Shown here: positions 16,909 to 26,000 of the stretch, piece by piece
Numbering within the stretch: position 1 is the first letter of the stretch
Layout of the letters: the number at the start of each line of letters is the position of its first letter
Assembly (NCBI GenBank): GCA_035651635.1
Contig: DASRFK010000081.1
Span: 1-52,004 of the forward strand
DNA from: JANXQE01 sp035651635
GTDB lineage: Bacteria; Verrucomicrobiota; Verrucomicrobiia; Limisphaerales; UBA8199
Length of the DNA stretch: 52,004 nt
Direction of reading: 5' to 3'
Program-made: the position numbers and the translations under genes
The notes under the pieces: model-generated
What the model was told of the DNA's origin: nothing
Seen by the model: the letters and a program-made list of their open reading frames with translations, nothing else
Databases searched by the model: none

Positions 16909-19056
16909 CTATCGAGAGCGCACACGATAAAAGCGCGATCCGCCAAGAGCGTTTGTGTCTTGCAGCGTGAGGGCTCCATCACTACCGGACGTCCAGGCCG
17001 ACGCTGGGCTCCAATTGGCTTCTGAGAGAGCGCCCTTATACTCAAGCAGGTAGCTAAGCCCGGAGACACCGGCAACCGCCACCGATACGTGCGCCCCGCT
17101 AGCAGTAATGCCCAGGACTGCCGGGGGTGCTCCAGCGAATCCGCCAACCGTCAGCTTGGCTTCTCTGCTAAGGACCGCGCCTAGCTGATTAGATGCAATC
17201 AGAGAGTAGAAGCCCGCACGAGTGGAAGCCGCGTTTGAGATGGAAAGCTTTTCATCGGTTGCGCCTGGAATATCGTTTCCATTGAAGCGCCATTGGAACT
17301 TCATCAATTGCGATGCGACCGCCTTGGAATGAAAGACGGGGCTGGCCCCGTTCGTGACGGCTTGATCCCAAGGCTGCACAGTGAGATGGGGGGCCCCGTC
17401 GCGCAGGAGAGCGATGCTAAAGTGCCCGCCGGCGGCGATGCCGACCGTATTTGGCAGATCCTGGGGCATGGGCACGTCGCCCATGGTTTGTCCCCACTCC
17501 ACCACCGTCCCGTCCGATTTGAGAGCCAGGCTGTGGCCATCTCCAGCACTGATCGAGACGACATTCGTAAGACCAGGGGGAACGTTTGTCTCTCCAAAAT
17601 CGTTCAGCCCCCAGGCAACTACTGTTCCATCGGATTTCAAGGCCAGACAATGGCTCGTGCCGGCGGCAACCGCCACCACGTCTGCCAGATCAGCCGGGAC
17701 GTAAGTCTTATCTTCAATCAGGACGCCATTTGCTGAGCCGAGCGCAAAATCCCCGCTCGCTGCGACCCTGCCGTCCGACCTCAGGGCCAGGCTGTAGCTC
17801 CCACCCCCGGCTATGGCAACCACGTTCGTGAGGTCCACCGGCATGGAGGCCTTCACCTCCGGCAAGGTAGAGTTTGACAAAACGTAGTCTCCCCAAGCGG
17901 AAACCGAGCCGTCACCAATCAGCGCCAGGCTGTAGTTCCCGCCTGCCGCAATACCAACCGCGTTGGTTGTCCGGCCGGGTGGCGCAGACTGACCTGCGTC
18001 GTTAGCGCCCCAGGCGGCGATTGTTCCATCCGAGCGCAGGGCCAGGCTGTGCCAGCTGCCCGCTGCGATCGCAACGACGTTGGTCAGCCCGGCGGGAACA
18101 TCGATTTGGCCGGCACGGTCATCGCCCCAGGCCACCACCGTCCCATCCCCTCGAAGGGCCAGTGTGTGCAGCTCGCCGCAGGCGATCTTGACCACGTTGG
18201 TTACTGATGCTGGTGCATTAAACACATTCCATGCCGACATTCCCCATCCAACCACTCCTTGAACAGAAACACTAGCGGTTCGACTAGTGAGCGTGCCCTG
18301 ATTGTTACTAACGATAACCCGGTACGGGCCGGATTGCTGCGGCTGCACATTCGACAGAACCAGCGTGGCCGCTGTCGCGCCGGGGAGATTTGTTCCATTG
18401 AATTGCCACTGGTAATGAATCGCAGTGATCCCATCTGCTGCAACTGCTAGGGTCGTCTCGCGCCCTATTCCGACCGAAGTATCCGGCGGTTGCGAATCTA
18501 TTTCCAAGGGCAGCGGCACCTCCACCAGCCCATTCAGCAAAGTCGAATCCGCCTCTTCAGCCCACTCACATTGGTCCGCAAGCCTCGCGGGATTAGGCTG
18601 GACCATTTTAATCTTACCGACACCTTGAGCGCCTATTGTCGGATCGGTGGACCAGGTGAAAAATGTCACGGCTTGACCGCTAGCCCAAATGAAATGCTGC
18701 ACCCAATTCCAGGAGCCGTCGTTTGTCCAGCTAGGGTTTGGATCGGTGAGGCCGATCCAGAGAGCTCGCCCGATCCCGCCAAAGCTGGAAAAATTCTGGA
18801 TGATCCACAAATGCTCTTCCTGGTCGTTTACGGTGACAAGATGACCTCCCATCGCTTTGGCAGTCGCCTCGCCGTCTGTCCAGGAACTTGGCTCTAGCAG
18901 CACATATACATGCTGGTTGGCAGAATTCGTAACCGGACCCGCAATAACCGTCAGGTTCGTTCGCCCGAGGCTGTTGCTATTTGTCTGGGCAGCAGCGGTC
19001 ACGCTGCAGAGAACAACCAGAATGAGCCATACTTGGGGGGAGCAAAAACACTTCAT
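16909..19056 (-). CDS. Exported C-type lectin / Ig / RCC1-repeat protein
   Basis: 715 aa. A signal peptide (VWLILVVLCSVTAAAQ) is followed by a C-type lectin-like domain (about 45-180; WTDGEATAKAMGGHLVTVND, ALWIGLTD, WVQHFIWASG). An Ig-like domain follows (about 185-268; YQWQFNGTNLPGATAATLVL). Then come RCC1/BNR-like propeller repeats (about 270-555) built on HSLALRSDGTIAAWGANDAG. A second Ig-like domain (about 560-640) and a C-terminal segment end in DTNALGGSRFYRVRSR, a tail common to Verrucomicrobial exported proteins. Lectin and RCC1 folds suggest binding to surface sugars or proteins; no enzyme motif is seen. It is the first gene of a run with the two FG-GAP genes. Confidence 0.82.
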   Translation of the reverse strand: MKCFCSPQVWLILVVLCSVTAAAQTNSNSLGRTNLTVIAGPVTNSANQHVYVLLEPSSWTDGEATAKAMGGHLVTVNDQEEHLWIIQNFSSFGGIGRALWIGLTDPNPSWTNDGSWNWVQHFIWASGQAVTFFTWSTDPTIGAQGVGKIKMVQPNPARLADQCEWAEEADSTLLNGLVEVPLPLEIDSQPPDTSVGIGRETTLAVAADGITAIHYQWQFNGTNLPGATAATLVLSNVQPQQSGPYRVIVSNNQGTLTSRTASVSVQGVVGWGMSAWNVFNAPASVTNVVKIACGELHTLALRGDGTVVAWGDDRAGQIDVPAGLTNVVAIAAGSWHSLALRSDGTIAAWGANDAGQSAPPGRTTNAVGIAAGGNYSLALIGDGSVSAWGDYVLSNSTLPEVKASMPVDLTNVVAIAGGGSYSLALRSDGRVAASGDFALGSANGVLIEDKTYVPADLADVVAVAAGTSHCLALKSDGTVVAWGLNDFGETNVPPGLTNVVSISAGDGHSLALKSDGTVVEWGQTMGDVPMPQDLPNTVGIAAGGHFSIALLRDGAPHLTVQPWDQAVTNGASPVFHSKAVASQLMKFQWRFNGNDIPGATDEKLSISNAASTRAGFYSLIASNQLGAVLSREAKLTVGGFAGAPPAVLGITASGAHVSVAVAGVSGLSYLLEYKGALSEANWSPASAWTSGSDGALTLQDTNALGGSRFYRVRSR

Positions 19057-19090
19057 TTGTGATTAACGTCTTATCGAAGCGTGCGAGTTA

Positions 19091-19119
19091 CGAATACAAG
19101 AGGGAGCGTGCTCGGTCAA
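19091..19119 (-). promoter_or_regulatory. Possible sigma70-type promoter of the lectin/RCC1 gene
   Basis: On the minus strand TTGACC (complement of 19114-19119) and TATTCG (complement of 19091-19096) are 17 bp apart, about 35-60 bp before the ATG at 19056. The -35 match is good and the -10 match weak. It is a candidate only. Confidence 0.3.
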
Positions 19120-19350
19120 GCCTGAATCAATGTTACAGCCTAAGGATAACTCGTCTAATGTTATTGGCCTAGTCAGAGATTGCCTCACGGATTTCTCCAA
19201 AAAGGAACAAAACTTTCCCAAAGAACAAATAATATTGTTTTGTATTGACGCTGATTTTGCTTTGCGATAAAAACCTGCCGTCCGGCGATTATTTCTGGCC
19301 GCATTGGGAAATCCAATACGACAGCGTGACGAACACGGCGGCGAATCTCA

Positions 19351-19749
19351 ATGGCGGATGCGACGCTCACTGGAACTCAAACTCTTGGTTTTACCACCCC
19401 GAGTGGCGACATCTTTCTTCAACCCGGGCTATCCTGGGAAGAGCAGCTATCGACGTTACGCCACGAATCCGTCCACGCGTTCTTTTCTCCGGACGGCAGC
19501 GGAGCGATAGCGACCGCCAGGCAGAATGTGGGGCAATGGTTTTACGATAACTCGCAACTGCTTCGCTACAGCGAAGAAGCAATCGCCGAAACATACGCCA
19601 GTGGTAGCCTGCTTCAAGGCCTGAGTCACCCACTTGTAAACCCCTATAATATTACTCCCGGCGGTCTGCTTCTGGAGGGAGGAGCGGCTGGGGGTGGACT
19701 CTTCGGGGTCGGTTATCTTTTCTACCAAATTGGTGGAGGAGGACATTAA
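19351..19749 (+). CDS. Small HExxH putative zinc metallopeptidase, toxin-domain-like
   Basis: 132 aa with no signal peptide. It carries LSTLRHESVHAFF, an HExxH zinc site (HESVH, about residues 37-41), and a downstream acidic helix YSEEAIAETYASGS about 35 residues later that could give the third zinc ligand (gluzincin pattern). A hydrophobic Gly-rich C-terminus follows (LLLEGGAAGGGLFGVGYLFY). Size and layout resemble C-terminal metallopeptidase domains of Rhs-type polymorphic toxins cut loose from their delivery part; this is inference. An upstream reading frame (about 19245-19345) ends where this one begins, so the gene may be the 3' piece of a longer frameshifted one. A stop at 19327-19329 makes ATG 19351 the only start in frame. 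The next gene starts one base after the stop. Confidence 0.6.
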   Translation: MADATLTGTQTLGFTTPSGDIFLQPGLSWEEQLSTLRHESVHAFFSPDGSGAIATARQNVGQWFYDNSQLLRYSEEAIAETYASGSLLQGLSHPLVNPYNITPGGLLLEGGAAGGGLFGVGYLFYQIGGGGH

Positions 19750-19753
19750 TATG
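19735..19753 (+). promoter_or_regulatory. Strong ribosome binding site of the 66-aa gene inside the HExxH gene
   Basis: GGAGGAGGA (19735-19743) lies seven bases before ATG 19751 and is also the codon run for the Gly-rich end of the HExxH protein. The stop and start read TAATATG. This points to coupled translation of the two proteins. Confidence 0.7.
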
Positions 19754-19951
19754 GTAACAAAAGCGCAAGCCCTGGATATTGCTCATCAAGAATGCGTTCG
19801 TCGTCGTTGGCCTTGGAACGAAAACACCGTGGTGAAACGGGGCCTATTTGTATTTAGAGTCTGGGGTGGCGGGCGGAAGGGTGGGAACGCTTTTAAGAAA
19901 GTCAGAAAGAAGGACGGCGCCATATTGGTCGCGACAATGACACCCAGGTGA
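19751..19951 (+). CDS. 66-aa basic protein, possible immunity partner of the HExxH protein
   Basis: It begins MVTKAQALDIAHQECVRRR, an Ala-rich first helix. A beta-rich part follows (LFVFRVWGGG), and it ends GGNAFKKVRKKDGAILVATM before a PR C-terminus. A helix followed by strands ending in 'x-DG-xLxxxxxPR' recalls small PepSY-like or Imm-NTF2-2-like folds used by immunity proteins; this is a weak pattern match and no family is claimed. It starts one base after the stop of the HExxH gene, with an excellent ribosome binding site (19735-19743). The open frame runs upstream to 19694, but that part lies inside the HExxH gene. The tight coupling is the main reason to read the two as a pair. Confidence 0.55.
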   Translation: MVTKAQALDIAHQECVRRRWPWNENTVVKRGLFVFRVWGGGRKGGNAFKKVRKKDGAILVATMTPR

Positions 19952-19975
19952 CAAACTGTGGGATGATTAAAACCT

Positions 19976-20760
19976 GTGAAGAATAGGAACGTTGTTTGGC
20001 GTGTGGCTGTCTGCCTGTTGTGCGTACTTTCGATGCAGCGCCCCTGGCCGATTGGTGCATTGTGAGCAGCAATGCCACCTCGGGAGCGGTTGCCCCGGTC
20101 ACAAACCACGTCATTACGAAAGTCGGCGCGATGGGGCTGCGACGGGATACGGATGCGACGTCCAGTGTGCTGGTCCTTTCTGATCGACCGGAACCGGTGC
20201 AGCTTTTTCACGAGAACAAAACCTACGTTCGTGTGAGCACGGCGGCCACTGAGCCAGGCACACACAGCGGCCCGCATCTGACCCCCGTTGGTCAAGAGCA
20301 GGTGGGGCGCTATCCCTCACGAGTTCTGGCATGGACTAACGGCACCGACCGCGGCCGCATTTGGGTGGCGCCTGTTGCTCAGGTTCTCGAGCCGATTATT
20401 GTTGGGCTTTACGCATCAACGGGTGGAACGAATACCGGCGTCTTCCAATCGCCAGGAGCCCTGTTCGAAAAAAATTCGATCGTAGTCGCGACCGAGCTGA
20501 CGCGAGCCGTCCCTGTTTAAATGCCAGGGCTGGCTGGGCCTATATCCGCTCCGGCCCAGGTCACCAATCTGACCCTCACGATGACCTCGACGTTGATCTC
20601 CATTACCCAAACGAACTTAATGCCAGCCGAATTCGAGATTCCGAGCGACTACCGCGAAGTTCCCGCCAGTGCGCTCGTGGCGCGGGATTCCGGCGTCCCC
20701 GCACCTCTGGATCCGACGCGCCTGGGCTTTAAGCCCCCGGCGCCAACCTTGAAGGCATGA
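19976..20760 (+). pseudogene. Decayed exported-protein gene (frameshift plus in-frame stop)
   Basis: From GTG 19976 one frame gives a signal-peptide-like start (NRNVVWRVAVCLLCVLS) that stops within 90 bases. The rest of the protein continues in another frame from about 20035 (AAPLADWCIVSSNATSG). That frame meets TAA at 20518-20520 and then runs on in the same frame from ATG 20521 to 20760. The last part (AEFEIPSDYREVPASAL) resembles the C-terminus of exported DUF4412-like proteins, where a FEVPxxY block closes the domain. One frameshift and one nonsense codon therefore separate three parts of what looks like a ~260-aa exported protein. Alternatively the 174-aa and 79-aa frames are separate genes, but neither has a good start. 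Sequencing error cannot be excluded. Confidence 0.5.
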
Positions 20761-20851
20761 GAAAAAACTTTGAGCAAGGTGGCGCGGCGCTAGCTCCACC
20801 ACCCGTGTTCGGACCGCGGTAGCCGGTGGTGCCGAAGATGCGCGGCCGGAG

Positions 20852-20898
20852 TGGTTCCGACAATACGGGCCAGGGATTTGACTGCGCAAGCCTATTTC
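20852..20898. repeat. 47-bp dispersed repeat, copy 2
   Basis: Same orientation as the copy at 16809-16855, 40 of 47 identical, no gaps. It lies downstream of the decayed gene in non-coding DNA. The flanks are GC-rich (CGGCCGGAG on the left) and do not match those of copy 1, so the repeat ends are fairly sharp. Confidence 0.7.
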
Positions 20899-21077
20899 GA
20901 TGCCAGTTTGTCAAGTTGGTCAAGTCTCAGGGGGTGTGATTAAATCTGCTGGTCATTCTGTGTTGAGCGGCAGAAAAGCGTCAGAGAATTCCCCGAAGAA
21001 TTCGCGCATTGAACCCCTGAACCTCGAAAACATGCAAGTGCTTAGTAATCAACGAGCCAATTTTAAGATTCATGGGG

Positions 21078-21150
21078 AGGGCTGCCGCACTCCAAAACCT
21101 CTCGAGGCCCGAGCACGTGTCGCGCTTGCGTTTTGGACTGCGGCAGCCCT
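21078..21150. repeat. 21-bp inverted repeat, GCTGCCGCACTCCAAAAC family
   Basis: The left arm AGGGCTGCCGCACTCCAAAA (plus C; 21078-21098) and right arm GTTTTGGACTGCGGCAGCCC (plus T; 21130-21150) pair at 20 of 21 positions around a 31-nt loop. Single arms of the same family occur near 1216-1233 and 41251-41265. Confidence 0.7.
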
Positions 21151-21308
21151 CTGCTCTTTTTTCGGCTTCAGGCAAGACCGACAGTTCTAATCGCACCCAG
21201 TCTCAGATGTCAGGGGCAGGACGCACGCAGATGGCTGCCGGGTGCTTTGAGCGCGCTGAGCGCGCATTCCCGTTTGACAGACACATCCGTACGGCCTAGA
21301 CAAGCGTC

Positions 21309-22412
21309 ATGAAGCGTCCGCTTGCCTTTTCTTTGTTAGGCCTAATGGTTTTTGTCGCAGCGCATCGCACTGCAACAGCCGTGCCACTGCCGCGCAGTAC
21401 TCCCGAGGCCCAAGGAGTTTCATCCCAAGCCATTTGCGATTTTGTCGAGGCCGGCAACGAGATAAACACCCTGCACAGCTTCATGATTGTCCGGCACGGC
21501 CACGTAATTGGCGAAGGTTGGTGGAAGCCCGAGGCAGCGGACAAACCACACGTGCTGCATTCCCTGAGCAAGAGCTTCAACTCGACCGCGGTCGGGCTCG
21601 CCATCGCAGCAGGAAAACTCAGCTTGGACGACCCCGTATTGAAATTCTTTCCGGAGGATGCGCCGCCGAATCCATCGGACAATCTGAAAGCCATGAGGGT
21701 GCGCGACTTGCTCACCATGACTTGCGGGCACGATACCGAGCCCAAAGCCGCAGGCGGGGCGCCGTCAGTAAAAGAGTTCCTGGCTCATCTCGTTCCGCAC
21801 AAGCCCGGCACGCATTTCCAATACAATACTATGGGCAGCTACACACTTTCGGCCATCGTCACCAAAGTGACGGGCCAGACGGAGCTGGATTTTTTAAAAC
21901 CGCGACTGTTTGCGCCGCTCGGCATCGAAAATCCCGAGTGGGACCACAGCCCCGAGGGCTATTCCCTCGGCGGTTATGGGCTCAAACTGTGCACGGAGGA
22001 CATTGCAAAATTCGGACAACTTTACCTGCAAAAAGGACAATGGAACGGAAAGCAGTTGATCCCAAAAGATTGGGTCGAGCAGGCCACCTCCAGGCAAGTT
22101 CCAAACGATCAGGAGGGACATTCTAAAATCGGGGTGGACTGGACCCAGGGTTACGGTTTTCAATTCTGGCGTTGCACCCACAATGCCTTTCGCGGCGACG
22201 GCGCGGCGGGCCAATTATGCGTGGTGATTCCCGAGAAAGACGCCGTGGTAGCCATCACCGCCGATTCCAATGCTTTCCAAACTGAGATGAACGACATTTG
22301 GGACAAGCTTTACCCTGCCTTCGGAGCCGAGACATTGCCTGAGAATGCGGCGGTGCACGAGAAACTGCTGCACCTGACCGCCAGTCTGGTCGCCCATCCG
22401 CAGAAACGATAA
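21309..22412 (+). CDS. Exported serine hydrolase, beta-lactamase (class C/PBP-like) family
   Basis: 367 aa. A signal peptide (LAFSLLGLMVFVAAHRTATA) precedes a beta-lactamase fold with the catalytic S85-L-S-K88 tetrad in HSLSKSF. The second motif is QYNTMGSYTLSAIVTKVTG, a Tyr-Asn variant of YxN that is common in the esterase/peptidase branch. Members range from D-aminopeptidases to esterases; true lactam resistance is unlikely. The location is periplasmic or surface. It stands alone, preceded by a repeat-rich region and followed by a convergent gene 80 bp away. The ATG start gives a well-formed signal peptide. Family assignment is firm, substrate unknown. Confidence 0.85.
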   Translation: MKRPLAFSLLGLMVFVAAHRTATAVPLPRSTPEAQGVSSQAICDFVEAGNEINTLHSFMIVRHGHVIGEGWWKPEAADKPHVLHSLSKSFNSTAVGLAIAAGKLSLDDPVLKFFPEDAPPNPSDNLKAMRVRDLLTMTCGHDTEPKAAGGAPSVKEFLAHLVPHKPGTHFQYNTMGSYTLSAIVTKVTGQTELDFLKPRLFAPLGIENPEWDHSPEGYSLGGYGLKLCTEDIAKFGQLYLQKGQWNGKQLIPKDWVEQATSRQVPNDQEGHSKIGVDWTQGYGFQFWRCTHNAFRGDGAAGQLCVVIPEKDAVVAITADSNAFQTEMNDIWDKLYPAFGAETLPENAAVHEKLLHLTASLVAHPQKR

Positions 22413-22492
22413 GCGAGTCAAGGCGGAGATCTCCAAACACAATTGCGCAAGACAAGTGACAGGCCTCCGGCAAAAATGCGGGCCAAGACCGT

Positions 22493-23074
22493 TCACCGAT
22501 CTTGATGATTTTCAGCAGTCGCCAGTTTTCCGGACTCGGCCGCGTTGGCTTCACAGGCCCGTTCGAGACTGGCGGAGAAACGGCGGATCTTCTTTTCAAT
22601 TCCGGGAACGGGAACATAGGTATGGTATCCAGCCGGGTATCCATGAAGCGCCACGTAGTCGTACAATCCGACCTTGGGGCGCTTGGGAATATTGCTCAGG
22701 AAGACAATCCCAATGCATACCGCGCCGGGTTTTTGCTCTTCAACAGCATGGGCGTCCCGAGAAAGCACAGCCGTCTTGGGCGCGACCCAGTCATGATTCA
22801 GCGGCGGGTCAAGGAGTTGCCGATAGCCACTGTCCACTACCACACCGTTGGTAGTCACTTGCAGTACCCGGCCGCAAATGATGCGGCGGCCCTCGATACA
22901 GGCATTTCTGATTTGCTCGGCACGGACTGACTGTCTTAATGCGTCGTTGGTTGCATTAGTCGATAATGTTTGCGGCGGCGGAGATGGCTCGGCGCCCTGC
23001 CCTGCCATTAAAGTCCAACCAATCACGGCAAGCATCAGCCAAAACGCGAATCTCAACTTTTCGACTCGGCTCAT
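22493..23074 (-). CDS. Conserved exported protein of unknown function, coupled to the 1931-aa fusion
   Basis: 193 aa. A signal peptide (FAFWLMLAVIGWTLMAGQGAEP) is followed by a compact domain. Its conserved-looking blocks are IEGRRIICGRVLQVTTNGVV, DPPLNHDWV and LYDYVALHGYPAGYHTYVPV. The GRVLxVxxxGVVVDSG pattern suggests a small OB-like beta-barrel; I do not recognise a named family. An upstream open frame to 23179 exists, but the ATG at 23072-23074 overlaps the stop of the upstream 1931-aa gene as ATGA, which fixes the start and implies coupled translation and perhaps a shared envelope role. Confidence 0.65.
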   Translation of the reverse strand: MSRVEKLRFAFWLMLAVIGWTLMAGQGAEPSPPPQTLSTNATNDALRQSVRAEQIRNACIEGRRIICGRVLQVTTNGVVVDSGYRQLLDPPLNHDWVAPKTAVLSRDAHAVEEQKPGAVCIGIVFLSNIPKRPKVGLYDYVALHGYPAGYHTYVPVPGIEKKIRRFSASLERACEANAAESGKLATAENHQDR

Positions 23075-26000
23075 GGCTGTTGAAGAACGCGGTAGAACCG
23101 ATAGCGGAAAGCGCCGGCTTGTGGATCCCTGATCGTGAAGGGACTCGATCCGGGTACGTTGGTACTGAGCGAAACCCAATTCTGGAAATTGGTCGACCCT
23201 TGCAGGACGTAGCTATTGTTCGTGGCCCCGGATAATTGCGCGCTAAACACGCCGTTGCTCACGTAACTCGTCCCCGTGAAGGAGGGGCCGGACGGGATCG
23301 TTGACAGGATCGTAAATAAGCCGCTGGCCGCCGCGCTATTGACGAATCCTGGTTCAAAAGCGTTCGCTCTGAAGGTAGCGGAGTTGGTCAAAAGCACCGG
23401 CGCGGAGTAGACAAATGAATTCGTATCGGGGAGCGAGCCGTCCAGCGTAAAGTACAGGACAGCTGCGGGATTGGTGTCTTGTAGCGTGACCAGAATCGAG
23501 CCGCTGAAAGTGCCGCCAGCCGGGGAAATCGTCGGAGGCGCCAGGGCGGGAGTGCCCGGGAGGCTGTTGATCCAATCGCCCATGACCTGCACGGCGTTGG
23601 TGTCGATCAGATTGCGCGCCAACGGTGGCATTTTTACCGCGTCGTCCAAAGAGTTCATTCTGGCGAGAAGGATGGAGCGCCAGATGTCCTGCGGCACAAC
23701 TACTCGGGCATGATCGATTCCGAGATCGCCTTTGATGAGCAGCGCGTTGATAATATTTTGATTGGCTAAAGGTGTGTCATACCGGGCGTCAAAGGTCACA
23801 CCCGAGCCGCCGGGTCGGTGGCACTGCGCGCAATTGGCGTCAAGATATGACCTGGCGCGCTCTTCCAGCGACGCGGAGAGGTTGGTCAGGGCGGAAAGAT
23901 GGTCGTAGCCGGCAATGCTCGCCTCGCTGAAGGCCGGGTTGAACAATCCAATATGGTTCAGCGCGCGCAGTTCATTGTCCTGCACGCCAGACGGGTAGCC
24001 AAAGGATTTGTTGAGTTGCCGTGTCTTAACCCCCAGAACGTAGTTTGCCGCCGGCGTATGGCAGGTGAGACAGTCGGCCGGGCTCGGGTAGTACCACGTT
24101 TGTGTCCAGGTGGTATGGTCGGCGTTTGTAATCGTGATGGGCTCGGACAAAGACGAATTGAGTAAATCGGCATCGCTATTATCCGGCCGCCACTTGTAGG
24201 TCACCCCGTATACCGAGCCATTTGGATCACGCACCAACAGGCGTGTTTCCAGCCGGCGCTTGGGTCCATTGGGATTGCTGAAATCTGTTTCTAAATCGAA
24301 ATGCTTTACAAAAACTGTGCCCATGGGAAAAGTCCATTCACCCGTGGGGCCGAAACCAACCTGCTCATCGGGGGAAAATGGAGCGCCGCTGTTCGGGACG
24401 GACATCCAGCGGGTCTTTATGGCGCCATCAGACCAGAGCGGCACGTTGACGTCATAAGGAATGAGCCCGTTCATGGCACCCATCGAAGGCGTATTGGTGA
24501 AGACGCCGGTTTGGGATAGTAAAGCCGGCACCGTCCCCTCAATTGTTGGAGGCATATTGAGGAATGGCGAAACAGGGACGCGGGCGGCGAGGCCGTAAGG
24601 CAAGCCTGTGCCGGCGGTGACGGTGATATTCACTGGCGCCGAAGTAGCCGCCAAGCCGGTGGTATCCTGGGCCACTGCCATCAAGGAGTAGCTGCCTTGC
24701 CCCAGGCCGGTGAGGGTCAAGGTATAGGGAGCATTCGACACGGCTCCAAGGAAGGTCGAGTTTTGGAAAAAATCGACCTCTTTGATGTCGTTAAATTGGG
24801 CGGCCGCATTTGCCGATACGGTCACACTGGCGCTGGCCGCGTAGGTGGAGCTGTTGGCCGGCTCGGTGAGGATAATCACGGGCGGAGGATTGGTGACGGC
24901 ATAAAGCTGGGTTGTCGGAATGATTGCCAGAGGTGTGGAAGGACTGGCCCAGGAAAGCGAAGCGACGGCGCCACCCTGGTTCTGGTAAAAATCCATCTGG
25001 ATGTTGTAGTACTGCTGAGCTTGCAAAGCGATGGTTCCGGACCAGGTAGTAGGGCCCTGGTCGATCCACTCGTCGATGAGTAGCTTGCCATTCACCCATA
25101 AGCGCACGCCGTCGTCGGTTGTGGTCGAGAAAGTGTAGGTCTCATTGAACTGCGGCTGCACCATCCCAGTCCAGCGGACAGTGTAGTCGGTCGGTGGAAT
25201 ACTGGGATCGGGCGAGACTGTGTTCCAATTGAAATTCACCACCGCGTCAGTGCGCAACAGAGTGGGCGGCGGAACGAAAGTCATCAATTGGTTGGCGAAA
25301 TATTGTCCGAGCAAGCCGGTGCCCGAACCGATGGCGGAGCTATCGAGAAATTCAGCGCTGGCAACTCCACTGTTGACCGCGCCTGCTTTCGCCGCGAAAG
25401 CCTGGACGGCGGCACTGTTTGTCAACGTGAAAGGTCCGTTGTAAATCGATGATCTGATCGTGGGGACAGTGCCATCGATAGTATAATATATCGTGACGCC
25501 GGGACTGCTGTCAGTGATGGTCACGACGACAGAATTGGTGAAAGTGCCACCATTGGGAGTTATGCTGGGTGTATCCAAAAACGATAACGAGAGGCCATAG
25601 ACGGTCACTGAGTATTGAGCGCCGACGTAGACCTTGCCGTTGGCAATGGTCGGCAAGGTAAACTTGACGGCATCCCCCGCCGAATCCCGGGAAGGGATTT
25701 GATCGCTGGAGTAAAGTTCCCTGGTGAGGTTGGCGGCATTATAGGCGCGCAAGACAGCGGGCGTATTGGGGCTTTGGCCGCCGGAGTTGTACATGGCCCA
25801 GGCAATGGCATTGCTGGTGCCATTGGCCGAAATGCTGACGCTCGCGCCTCCTTTATTGTTATAGCCGTCGGGACTTTCGACCGGAGTAGTATTGAACTGC
25901 GCGTTGCTGATGGTATAAGCGCCAATGCGACTGTTGGAATCAATGATGTACAGCGTATTGTTGAAAAACGCGGGAGCAACATCACGATCTCCACCGGGAC

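Larger units (their letters stand above)
20761..21308. other. Repeat-rich non-coding region before the serine hydrolase gene
   Basis: No gene is supported. The region holds the second 47-bp repeat copy (20852-20898), an inverted repeat (21078-21150) and a GCGC-rich stretch near 21250-21266 (GAGCGCGCTGAGCGCGC). The promoter of the hydrolase gene should lie at its right end, but no clear boxes stand out. Confidence 0.6.

Noticed and set aside
20288..20732. Alternative frames within the decayed gene
   Set aside because: They lack signal or domain features. The frame with the continuous exported-protein pattern is the 19996-20760 one.
21309..22412. Antibiotic-resistance beta-lactamase
   Set aside because: SxxK is present, but the second motif is YNT rather than YxN and the protein groups by pattern with esterase/peptidase members; no resistance claim is justified.
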